From Sphingomonas aerolata (GTDB taxonomy: Bacteria > Pseudomonadota > Alphaproteobacteria > Sphingomonadales > Sphingomonadaceae), in assembly GCF_003046295.1 (NCBI RefSeq), contig NZ_PZZN01000004.1, positions 42,146 to 106,145 on the forward strand: a stretch of 64,000 nt of DNA. Direction: 5' to 3'. Under the pieces are notes generated by a model that did no database searches, was not told where the DNA came from, and saw only the letters and a program-made list of their open reading frames with translations. Made by a program: the position numbers and the translations under genes. Positions within the stretch are counted from its first letter, which is position 1, and each line of letters begins with the position of its first letter. This document shows, one piece after another, positions 27,187-34,784 of this stretch.

Positions 27187-28181
27187 CGAGAGCGCCGTCG
27201 GGAGGTGCGTGCGGTGGCGGCGGTCTCGCCCGCTTCCAGCGCACGCCAGCGTGCAAAGCGTTCGGGCGTCAAAGTGCCCGCGTCGATCCCCGCGCGCACC
27301 GCACAGCCCGGCTCTCCGCCATGCGCGCAGTTCGAGAACCGGCAGTCCTGCGCGGCAAGGGTAAAGTCGTCGAACACTTCCGCGATGCCCGCGGCCGCGT
27401 CGGACAATTGCAATTCGCGCATGCCCGGCAGGTCGAGCAGCCAGCCGCCCTGGTCGAGGCGATGCATCTGGCGCACCGTCGTCGTATGCCGCCCCGTCCC
27501 GTCATGCTCACGGATCGCCTGGGTCGCGATGCTCGCGGAGCCGCGCAACGTGTTGACGAGCGTCGACTTGCCGACGCCCGACGACCCGAGGAAGGCGACG
27601 GTCTTGCCGATACCGCACCAGGCGGCGAGCCGCGCTACAGCGCCAGGTTCGCGGCCGTCGACGGTCTCGACGATCAGCCCGGGCTCGATCGCGCGAACCG
27701 CGTCCACATAGGTCTCCGGCGTGTCCGTCAGGTCGATCTTGGTGAGGATCACGACCGCATCGACCCCGACCTCACGTGCCAGCACCAGATAGCGCTCCAG
27801 CCGCGCGACGCTGAAATCCTGGTTGCACGACGCGACGAGGAAGACCGTGTCGACATTAGCGGCGATCATCTGCTCACCGCGCGGATCACCCGGCGCACGG
27901 CGCTTGAACAGGTTCTTGCGACCGAGCACACGCAGCGCCTGCGCCCTGTCCGCGCTGGTCAGCAGCCAGTCGCCCACGGTCGGGTGATCGTCCGACGGCG
28001 TGGCACCGGCAATATAGGGCGACAGATCGCCGGCCCAGCCCGCCCCTGTCACGGCGATCTGGCCGCGGTGGACGGCCATGACCCTGGCGGGATGACAATA
28101 GGCGGCTTCGGCGGCCGAGACCTGGCTTTCGAAATGTGCGTCCCAGCCAAGCTGTTCCAGGGTCTGATCAGCAGAATCCAT
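27183..28181 (-). CDS. rsgA: Ribosome small-subunit biogenesis GTPase RsgA
   Basis: A 332-residue circularly permuted GTPase that assists late 30S subunit maturation. An N-terminal OB-fold region is followed by TKIDL (G4), the P-loop GSSGVGKST (G1), DLPGMREL (G3), and the C-terminal zinc finger CRFSNCAHGGEPGC. The order G4-G1-G3 is diagnostic. The start at 28181 (MDSADQTLEQLG) was chosen since the longer frame begins with non-conserved Arg-rich sequence. It is a housekeeping gene unconnected to the neighbouring sugar loci, convergent with the GH92 gene. Confidence 0.95.
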   Translation of the reverse strand: MDSADQTLEQLGWDAHFESQVSAAEAAYCHPARVMAVHRGQIAVTGAGWAGDLSPYIAGATPSDDHPTVGDWLLTSADRAQALRVLGRKNLFKRRAPGDPRGEQMIAANVDTVFLVASCNQDFSVARLERYLVLAREVGVDAVVILTKIDLTDTPETYVDAVRAIEPGLIVETVDGREPGAVARLAAWCGIGKTVAFLGSSGVGKSTLVNTLRGSASIATQAIREHDGTGRHTTTVRQMHRLDQGGWLLDLPGMRELQLSDAAAGIAEVFDDFTLAAQDCRFSNCAHGGEPGCAVRAGIDAGTLTPERFARWRALEAGETAATARTSRRRSR

Positions 28182-28376
28182 AAGGGTACAGCAGCATCTT
28201 TCCTTGCGGGCCGATCGCCGGCCCTTCCGTCTACGATCCGGTCGTATACGCCGATAGGAGGCGGTTACCAGTCGCACCCACGATCAAAAACGCTGCTATT
28301 CGGCCTCGTATGTCGAAGCCGCCGCGCTCGCATTCAGGCAAGCCGGGGAAATCCGCACCCGGATTGGGGCCAGGTA

Positions 28377-29069
28377 TCAGACCGCGCGACCCACGAGATG
28401 CCCGATCGCGGCCGTCGCGGCCATCGCCGCGGCCCCCCAGAACAAGACGCGAAGCGCCGGGCGCCACGGGCTTGCGCCACCCGTTCGCGCCCCGACAATG
28501 CCCAGCAGCGCGAGGAAGACCAGAGTCGCCGCAGTCACCGCTACCAGCCGGTGTGGCGCAGGCGTCAGGATGGCCACCAGCAGCGGCGGTATCGCGCCGA
28601 CGACGAAGCTGACAGCGGACGCGAATGCCGCCTGGAGCGGGCGGGCCATGACGATTTCGGAGATGCCGAGTTCGTCACGGGCATGCGCGCCGAGCGCATC
28701 ATGCGCCATCAATTGCCGCGCGACCTCGCTCGCGATCGTCGCATCGAGACCGCGCGCCACGTAGATCTGCGCGAGTTCGTCATGCTCATGCGCCCAGTCG
28801 GTGGCGAGTTCGCCATGCTCGCGCGCCAGATCGGCAGCCTCGCTGTCTGCCTGCGAACTGACCGACACATATTCACCCGCGGCCATCGACATCGCCCCCG
28901 CGACCATCGCCGCCGCGCCGGCCACGAACACGGCGCCGGTCGTTGCGCCCGATGCGGCGACGCCCGCGATCAGGCTCGCGGTCGACACCATCCCGTCATT
29001 TGCGCCGAGCACCGCGGCACGAAGCCAGCCGCTCCGCGATACAAGATGACGTTCGCGATGCGCGCTCAT
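28377..29069 (-). CDS. VIT1/CCC1-family membrane protein (iron/manganese transporter-like)
   Basis: A 230-residue protein with about five membrane helices. The VIT1 opening is clear: GWLRAAVLGANDGMVSTASLIAG and AGAMSMAAGEYVSVSSQADSE. A hydrophilic metal-binding-domain segment with HE-rich stretches (AREHGELATDWAHEHDELAQIY) follows, then C-terminal helices. Family members move Fe2+ or Mn2+ across membranes (vacuolar in eukaryotes). The direction in bacteria is mostly inferred. Its ATG overlaps the stop of the DUF3833 lipoprotein gene by 4 bp, so the two are translationally coupled. Confidence 0.9.
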   Translation of the reverse strand: MSAHRERHLVSRSGWLRAAVLGANDGMVSTASLIAGVAASGATTGAVFVAGAAAMVAGAMSMAAGEYVSVSSQADSEAADLAREHGELATDWAHEHDELAQIYVARGLDATIASEVARQLMAHDALGAHARDELGISEIVMARPLQAAFASAVSFVVGAIPPLLVAILTPAPHRLVAVTAATLVFLALLGIVGARTGGASPWRPALRVLFWGAAAMAATAAIGHLVGRAV

Positions 29070-29602
29070 GGCAGTATCCTGATGGTTTCGCCGAGCGTCG
29101 CCACCGTCATGCCGAGTTTGCGGACGATCAGCCGGTTCTGCGCGACCCGGGCATCGGGTGACAGCGTCAGCCACTGATCGACCATCATGCCGCCGCGCAT
29201 ACGAAAGGCCAGATGCAGGCGATTGCCGACCGCCTCGCCCGTCACCGGTCCGGACGCGTCGGTCAGCGTGCCCGTGTAGCGCCCGTGCCCGAGCGGAACG
29301 ATCCGCCATTGCCGATCGCGCGGCGGCTTGCCCTGCTGCTCGATATGCTGGTCCAGGATCAATGTTCCGTCGGGAGCGACGCGACCGACGCTCGCGACAT
29401 GCGTCCGGACCGGCGCCCGAAATGCGATCTTAAGCACGCCCGTGCCGTCCAGCCGCCCGGCGAAGAACCGTTCGGCGACAAAGGCCGGTTGCGCGGCGAT
29501 CGACGCGGTGCTCGGCCCACCCGCGCAGGCACACGGCAGCAGCGCAAGCGGCACTGCGACGAAACTCGTCAGACGGGGAACCGGGATCATCCTCTGCTTC
29601 AT
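29066..29602 (-). CDS. DUF3833-family protein, probable lipoprotein
   Basis: A 178-residue protein with a lipoprotein-like signal (FVAVPLALLPCACAGG, with more than one possible lipobox Cys). The DUF3833 body follows: FFAGRLDGTGVLK, LDQHIEQQGKPPRDRQWRI, YTGTLTDASGPVTGEAVGN and MRGGMMVDQWLTL. The function of the family is unknown; it is a small envelope beta-sheet protein. The start at 29602 was chosen because GAGG sits six bases upstream. The longer frame overlaps the divergent sigma factor leader. It is coupled to the VIT1-like gene by an ATGA overlap. Confidence 0.82.
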   Translation of the reverse strand: MKQRMIPVPRLTSFVAVPLALLPCACAGGPSTASIAAQPAFVAERFFAGRLDGTGVLKIAFRAPVRTHVASVGRVAPDGTLILDQHIEQQGKPPRDRQWRIVPLGHGRYTGTLTDASGPVTGEAVGNRLHLAFRMRGGMMVDQWLTLSPDARVAQNRLIVRKLGMTVATLGETIRILP

Positions 29603-29819
29603 CGCCATCCTCGTCGTCGCATGCGCCGCAGGGCTCGCAATCCGCGGTCGCGCTCTCGCGCCAGGACGTTGCGTTCGGCCGTTCTCGCCGAGCTGGCAAT
29701 ATGTATCTACCCACCCCGCCCGCGGTACGCGCTGCTGATCGTGGAGTTGCCTGACGAACCCCACCGACCAAAGCGCTCGTTTAAACTGTGCACATCGCGC
29801 GCCTGCCCGTCTATCTAGC

Positions 29820-30347
29820 ATGATGAAGCATAGGCCTCCGGCCGGCGCGATGCCGGCACGCGATCTGTCGGCGGTCATGGAACGCATGCGACCGGCGCTC
29901 ATGGCGTTCTTCGTCCGTCGTCTCAGCGATCCCGTGCAGGCGGAAGATCTGATCCAGGATCTCTTCATCCGCATGGCGACGATGAGGGGGCCGGCCACCG
30001 ACAACCCCGAAGGCTATATCTTCCAGGCAGCCGCCAACCTGTTGCGCGATCAATATCGACGTGACGCGACGCGGTACCGATATCAACAATCACGAGCGAC
30101 CGATGCCGACCTCGGCGTCGATCCGATCGACGCCGAGCGGTTGCTGTCCGCGCGGCAGAGCGTCGGGTGCGTGGCACGTACGCTGGGCGGACTGCCTGAC
30201 CGGACTCGCCAGATCTTCATTCTCTACCGGTTGGAGGGCATGCAGCGTAAGGCGATCGCCGATGCGTTCGGCATTTCCGTGAGCGCGGTCGAGAAGCATA
30301 TCGCCAATGCAATGCGTGCGCTGCTTGCCGCCATGGGAGACTCGTAA
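29820..30347 (+). CDS. FecI-type ECF RNA polymerase sigma factor
   Basis: A 175-residue sigma factor of the iron-starvation (FecI) type. Region 2 includes DPVQAEDLIQDLFIRM and YIFQAAANLLRDQYRR. Region 4 includes LPDRTRQIFILYRLEGMQRKAIADAFGIS in adjacent pieces and SAVEKHIANAM for -35 recognition. Its stop overlaps the fecR-like start by 1 bp (TAATG), the classical FecI/FecR arrangement. An STN-domain receptor follows. It is therefore expected to be released by an outer-membrane signal and to transcribe the receptor and fucosidase genes (inference). Confidence 0.92.
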   Translation: MMKHRPPAGAMPARDLSAVMERMRPALMAFFVRRLSDPVQAEDLIQDLFIRMATMRGPATDNPEGYIFQAAANLLRDQYRRDATRYRYQQSRATDADLGVDPIDAERLLSARQSVGCVARTLGGLPDRTRQIFILYRLEGMQRKAIADAFGISVSAVEKHIANAMRALLAAMGDS

Positions 30348-31369
30348 TGACCGCGCCGCAATCCGATGCGGACACCGTCATCGACTGGTGCCTGCGGTTG
30401 TCCGACGGGCCCTTGTCTCCGAAGGAGCGCACCGACCTGCACGCGTGGTTGGCCGACGACCCGCGCCGGGGCGAGCGCCTGGGCGCAGCGCTTGCCGCCT
30501 GGGACGCGGTTGAGGAAAATGCCGACGCTCCCGAGATGCTCGCGCTACGCCGCGAAGCGCTCGGTGCCGTACATCGCGCGGGGCAGCGGCGCTGGCTCCG
30601 GACGCCGATGGTGTCCCGACCTGTGGTCTGGGCGATCGCGGCTGTGCTCCTGCTTGCGCTTTCGCTGGGCTCGCTGGCGTGGCGCCACGGCGGCCGCGAC
30701 GAATATCGCACCGCGATCGGTGAGCGACGTGTCATCGCGCTGGCCGATGGCTCGCGTCTGTCGCTCGACGCCGACAGCATGGTCACGGTCGCCTTCAGCC
30801 CGCAACGCCGCGACATCGTCCTTGAGAAGGGCCGCGCGCGCTTCAAGGTCGCAAAGGATCCGCTACGCCCGTTCGCCGTGCGCAGCGGGCGAAACGTGGT
30901 GATCGCAACCGGGACCGAGTTTTCGGTTGAAAGGCTCAGCCGCGAAGTGCGGGTCGCGCTGTTCGAGGGTCGGGTCGCGGTGTTGCGTGATACCCCCCAG
31001 GGGCAGATGAACGAGGTCGTCCGGCTGGGTGGGCACCAGCTGACCGCAGAGCGCGCGCTGACCCCGGGGCATGAGATCGGCCTGCCGGTATCGGGGTTCG
31101 TCGGATCCGTGAGTTCATCGATCGGAAACGACGGCTGGGGCGCGGAGCAGGTGAGTTTCACGTCGGAGACACTCGTCGCCGCCGCCGAACGCATGAACCG
31201 CTATGCCCAGCGCCGCCGGATCATTGTCGATCCGGGTGCCGCGGACATTCGCGTCAGCGGGGTCTTCAACAATGGCGACGTCGATGCCTTTGCCGACGCA
31301 ATTGCCACAACCTTCCCGGTCGATGCCGCTGTTACCGGCGAGGCGATCCGCTTGAGCCGCCGTCGCTGA
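30347..31369 (+). CDS. FecR-family anti-sigma / signal transducer
   Basis: A 340-residue inner-membrane regulator. The cytoplasmic DUF4880-type N-terminus (about 10-55, IDWCLRLSDGPLSPKE and HAWLADDPR) would bind the sigma factor. One membrane segment lies at about 93-112. The periplasmic FecR domain (VIALADGSRLSLDADS, KGRARFKV, GTEFSVERL) and a DUF4974-like C-terminal region (about 265-335) would contact the STN domain of the receptor. The 1-bp overlap with the sigma gene fixes the start. The role as partner of the adjacent STN-TBDR follows from the FecA/FecR/FecI paradigm. Confidence 0.93.
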   Translation: MTAPQSDADTVIDWCLRLSDGPLSPKERTDLHAWLADDPRRGERLGAALAAWDAVEENADAPEMLALRREALGAVHRAGQRRWLRTPMVSRPVVWAIAAVLLLALSLGSLAWRHGGRDEYRTAIGERRVIALADGSRLSLDADSMVTVAFSPQRRDIVLEKGRARFKVAKDPLRPFAVRSGRNVVIATGTEFSVERLSREVRVALFEGRVAVLRDTPQGQMNEVVRLGGHQLTAERALTPGHEIGLPVSGFVGSVSSSIGNDGWGAEQVSFTSETLVAAAERMNRYAQRRRIIVDPGAADIRVSGVFNNGDVDAFADAIATTFPVDAAVTGEAIRLSRRR

Positions 31370-31383
31370 AACCGAGATAAAGC

Positions 31384-31402
31384 GAAATTATAAGATAATT
31401 TC
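31384..31402. promoter_or_regulatory. Inverted repeat upstream of the STN receptor gene
   Basis: GAAATTA (31384-31390) and TAATTTC (31396-31402) form a perfect 7-bp inverted repeat with a 5-nt centre. It lies 15 bp past the fecR-like stop and 68 bp before the receptor start, in an AT-rich stretch. It is a candidate promoter or operator element; the binder is unknown. Confidence 0.45.
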
Positions 31403-31469
31403 CGTAATGAAGTGAGTGTTCGGCACCCTCGCACGTCACAAAAGTATAACAGAGGAAGAGGGGCGATCG

Positions 31470-34400
31470 ATGATGTTAAGGGACCGACGAATTCTCGGCG
31501 TAAGCTGCGTGGCAATCGCGACGGTGATGGCGGTTTCTCCGGCACAGGCGCAGCGGGTGGTTCGCGTCGACATCAAGGCGCAGCCACTCGGCCCGGCGCT
31601 ACGGTCGCTCGGCCGCCAGATGCACGTGCAGATGGTGTTCGACGAAACCCTCCTCGCCGACCGCGTATCCCCGACAATCAGCGGTTCGATGACGCCGGAC
31701 GTGGCGATCGACCGGCTCCTGCAGGGCAGTGGTCTCGTCACGTCGCGAACGGGACAGGGCGTCTATGTGATCGCACGCCCCGCCGCGCTGACGCGCGTGG
31801 CAATGACGGGGTCTCAATCACAGGTTTTGCCGCAACGCCCGGCGAACCAGCCCGACACGGAACAGGACGACACGACGGGTCCGACGCCGCCTGGTGGCGA
31901 CATCGTCGTGACGGGCTCGCGCATCCGGTCGAAAAACCTCGTCGAAACCGCACCGGTGACCAGCGTCAGCCAGGCGGACATCAAGCTGCAGGCAGCCTTC
32001 AGTGTCCAGGAGGTGCTGAACCGCGTTCCGGCAATCAAAAACAACGACACCAATTTATCGAACGGCAACGGGCGCCAGCAGTTCGATTTTCATGGCCTCG
32101 GGACGAACCGGACGCTCACGCTGATCGATGGTCAGCGGATCGGTGTCACCGAAGGGATCGATGCGTCCGTCGTGCCGGTTGGACTGATCGAGCGCGTCGA
32201 TCTGCTGACCGGCGGCGCATCTGCCGTCTATGGCTCGGACGCTATCGGCGGCGTGGTGAACTTCATCCTCCGCAAGGATTTCGAGGGCGTCAACGCGAAC
32301 GTCAATTACGGCTTCTACAACGCCGACAATCGCGACAACATCGCCGCGCAGGCCGCGCGTGACGCAGGCTTCGCCGTGCCCAGCGGCATGGCCAATGATG
32401 GCGGCCGGTTCGACGCCAATATCAGCATGGGCAAAAATTTCGCCGGCGGCCGCGGCAACATCTCGCTCTTCGGGGCCTATAGCCAGGTCGAGCCGGTCCT
32501 CGCATCGTCGCGATCGTTTTCCGTCTGCCCGATCACCTTGTCGGCGCAGTCGGTCGTCTGCGCCTCACCGTCCTCGGCAACGCCGGCTGGCTATTTCCAG
32601 GCGCTGTCCGGGCCGGCGCAGAATGGCTCCGTCCTCACGAACGCGGCGGGTGGGGGTCGCGAATTCGTCCCGTTCACGGGGGCCAACGGCTACAATTACA
32701 ACGACAGCTTCTACTTCCAGCGCGAGAACAAGCGATACAACGGCGCCGTCTTCCTCAACTACGAGGTTTCCCCCGCGCTGCAGCTCTACGCAAACGGGCT
32801 CTATCTGAGGTCCGAGTCGCGGAGCCAGTCGGATCCCGCTACCATCCAGCCCGGTTCGATCCCCTATGACATCAACTGCGACAACCCGCTTCTATCGCAG
32901 CAGCAGGCAGGCGCGTTGTGCGGTACTGCCGCGGGGACGGCAACGAACGTCCGCACCGATGTCCGCTACCGCTTTACCGACGCGCAGTCGACGCTGTCGT
33001 CCAACGAGATCTATCGCGCGGTGGCGGGGTTTCGCGGCGATCTGGGCAGCGCATGGCATTATGACGTAGGCGGCGTTTATTCGACCACGCTCTATCGCCA
33101 GCAACAGCTCGGCCGCATCGACCCCGCCAAGGTCGCCACCGCACTGCAGGTGGTCGACGTCAACGGCACGCCGACCTGCGCCGCGGTGGTCAGCGGATCC
33201 GACCCGAGCTGCGTCCCGCTCGACATCTTCTCCACCAACGGGCCCAGCGCCGCGGCCGTCGACTATCTGTCGTTCGCGCAAGGCGGCGGCGTGTTCCGCG
33301 AGCGGTATGAGCAATGGGTGGGCAATGCCAACGTCACCGGCGACCTCGGCGAATATGGCATCAGAAGCCCGTTTTCGACCAAGGGGATCAACATCGCGGC
33401 TGGCGGGGAATATCGGTCGAGCGGCTATCGTTCGCGCCCCGACGCCGCCTATCAGGCTGCGTTCGGGTCGACGCCCTCGACATTGTCCAACAACGCGGTC
33501 GACCTCTACGGTGAGGTCAACGTGCCGCTGGTCAGCGATCGCCCCCTGATCCGCGACCTGAGTATCGGCGCCGCGATCCGTGGATCGAAATATTCCGGGG
33601 TCGAACGGGTGCGGTCGACGTACAAGATCGACGGCAGCTGGCGGCCGATCGAGGATCTGCTCTTCCGGGCGAGCTACAACAAGGCAACCCGCGCACCGAG
33701 CATCTACGAACTCTCATCGAACGCCAACGCCAGTTACGGCGTGCTCGACACGAACACGCTGGGCGATCCATGCGCAGGGACGAGCCCCGTTGCCAGCCGC
33801 GAAGTCTGCGCGAGCACCGGCGTGACCGCCGCACAATATGGCGCGATCCAGCAATGTCCGGATTTCCTGTGCACTGTCCGCAACGGTTCCGAAGGTCTGG
33901 TGACGCCCGAAGTCGCGCACACCTACACCTACGGCCTCGTCCTGACGCCCCGCATGCTGCGCGGTTTTTCCGCGACCGCCGATTATTACAGCATCGAGAT
34001 CCAGAACGGCATCGGCTATTACCGCGCGATCGACTTCCTGCAGACCTGCGCGAACACCGGCTATGATTTCTTCTGCGGACAGCTGAAGCGCAACGCCGAC
34101 GGGACGCTGTTCAGCAACGCCGGAGCAGCAACGGGTTATATCAACCAGGGATACAGCAACCTTGGCCGAACGAATGCCCGCGGGTTCAACTTCTCCGCCA
34201 ATTACGACACGCGGATGGGCAACTGGGCGCGGTTCTCCACCAGCTATGTCGCGACGCTGCAGACCGCCAAGGGCGGTGATCTCGGCCTCCCCGACACCGA
34301 CTTCAACGTGGTCGGGCTGTTCGGGCCCTATGCCGGGCAGGGCTATCGCCGGTATCAGCACAATTTCCGGTTTACGCTCAGCTCGCCCGAAGCTGCGCAG

Positions 34401-34727
34401 ACTCAGGCGCTGGTCTCGGTCAACTGGAGGCATAATTCGGGGCTGAAGAACTCGCGCCTCGATGGAAATCCGATCTTCGGCGAGGACGATCCGAACGTGC
34501 CGGATGCGTATAAGTATCTGCCGGCCTATGACGTGTTCGACCTGAGCGGCAGCGTCACCGTATCGCGGGCGTTGACGCTGCGACTGGTCGTCAACAACGT
34601 GCTCAACAGGGCGGCGCCGGTTCGTCCCAGCCCCCCGCTCGAGGCGGCGGAGCGCGTCAACACCTCACCTTCGGTCTATGATGCGCTCGGCCGGTCTATC
34701 AACATCGGGGCGACCCTGGATTTCTAG
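31470..34727 (+). CDS. STN-domain TonB-dependent receptor (signalling transducer, fucoside locus)
   Basis: A 1085-residue receptor. After the signal peptide (VSCVAIATVMAVSPAQAQ) comes an STN domain (about 30-100, IKAQPLGPALRSLGRQ and SGSMTPDVAIDRLLQGSGL), the module by which FecA-type receptors signal to FecR. The plug opens with DIVVTGSRIRSKN, followed by LIERVDLLTGGASAVYGSDAIGGVVNF, and the barrel ends in LDF. Several Cys pairs in extracellular-loop-like regions (for example FSVCPIT, INCDNPL, DPCAGT) may be disulfides. The start at 31470 follows GAGGGG; 31473 is equivalent. It is preceded by sigma/anti-sigma genes and followed by two fucosidases. Recognition of a fucosylated glycan is inferred. 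Confidence 0.92.
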   Translation: MMLRDRRILGVSCVAIATVMAVSPAQAQRVVRVDIKAQPLGPALRSLGRQMHVQMVFDETLLADRVSPTISGSMTPDVAIDRLLQGSGLVTSRTGQGVYVIARPAALTRVAMTGSQSQVLPQRPANQPDTEQDDTTGPTPPGGDIVVTGSRIRSKNLVETAPVTSVSQADIKLQAAFSVQEVLNRVPAIKNNDTNLSNGNGRQQFDFHGLGTNRTLTLIDGQRIGVTEGIDASVVPVGLIERVDLLTGGASAVYGSDAIGGVVNFILRKDFEGVNANVNYGFYNADNRDNIAAQAARDAGFAVPSGMANDGGRFDANISMGKNFAGGRGNISLFGAYSQVEPVLASSRSFSVCPITLSAQSVVCASPSSATPAGYFQALSGPAQNGSVLTNAAGGGREFVPFTGANGYNYNDSFYFQRENKRYNGAVFLNYEVSPALQLYANGLYLRSESRSQSDPATIQPGSIPYDINCDNPLLSQQQAGALCGTAAGTATNVRTDVRYRFTDAQSTLSSNEIYRAVAGFRGDLGSAWHYDVGGVYSTTLYRQQQLGRIDPAKVATALQVVDVNGTPTCAAVVSGSDPSCVPLDIFSTNGPSAAAVDYLSFAQGGGVFRERYEQWVGNANVTGDLGEYGIRSPFSTKGINIAAGGEYRSSGYRSRPDAAYQAAFGSTPSTLSNNAVDLYGEVNVPLVSDRPLIRDLSIGAAIRGSKYSGVERVRSTYKIDGSWRPIEDLLFRASYNKATRAPSIYELSSNANASYGVLDTNTLGDPCAGTSPVASREVCASTGVTAAQYGAIQQCPDFLCTVRNGSEGLVTPEVAHTYTYGLVLTPRMLRGFSATADYYSIEIQNGIGYYRAIDFLQTCANTGYDFFCGQLKRNADGTLFSNAGAATGYINQGYSNLGRTNARGFNFSANYDTRMGNWARFSTSYVATLQTAKGGDLGLPDTDFNVVGLFGPYAGQGYRRYQHNFRFTLSSPEAAQTQALVSVNWRHNSGLKNSRLDGNPIFGEDDPNVPDAYKYLPAYDVFDLSGSVTVSRALTLRLVVNNVLNRAAPVRPSPPLEAAERVNTSPSVYDALGRSINIGATLDF

Positions 34728-34739
34728 GGCCGTAGCCAG

Positions 34740-34771
34740 GCATGGCGGCGCCACCGGACGCGCCGCCATGC
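34740..34771. promoter_or_regulatory. Hairpin between STN receptor and GH95 genes
   Basis: GCATGGCGGCG (34740-34750) and CGCCGCCATGC (34761-34771) form a perfect 11-bp stem around a 10-nt loop, 13 bp after the receptor stop and 13 bp before the GH95 start. No T-tract follows, so an attenuator, a processing site or an mRNA-stabilising element is more likely than full termination. Confidence 0.65.
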
Positions 34772-34784
34772 GGGAAGGGAAAGC

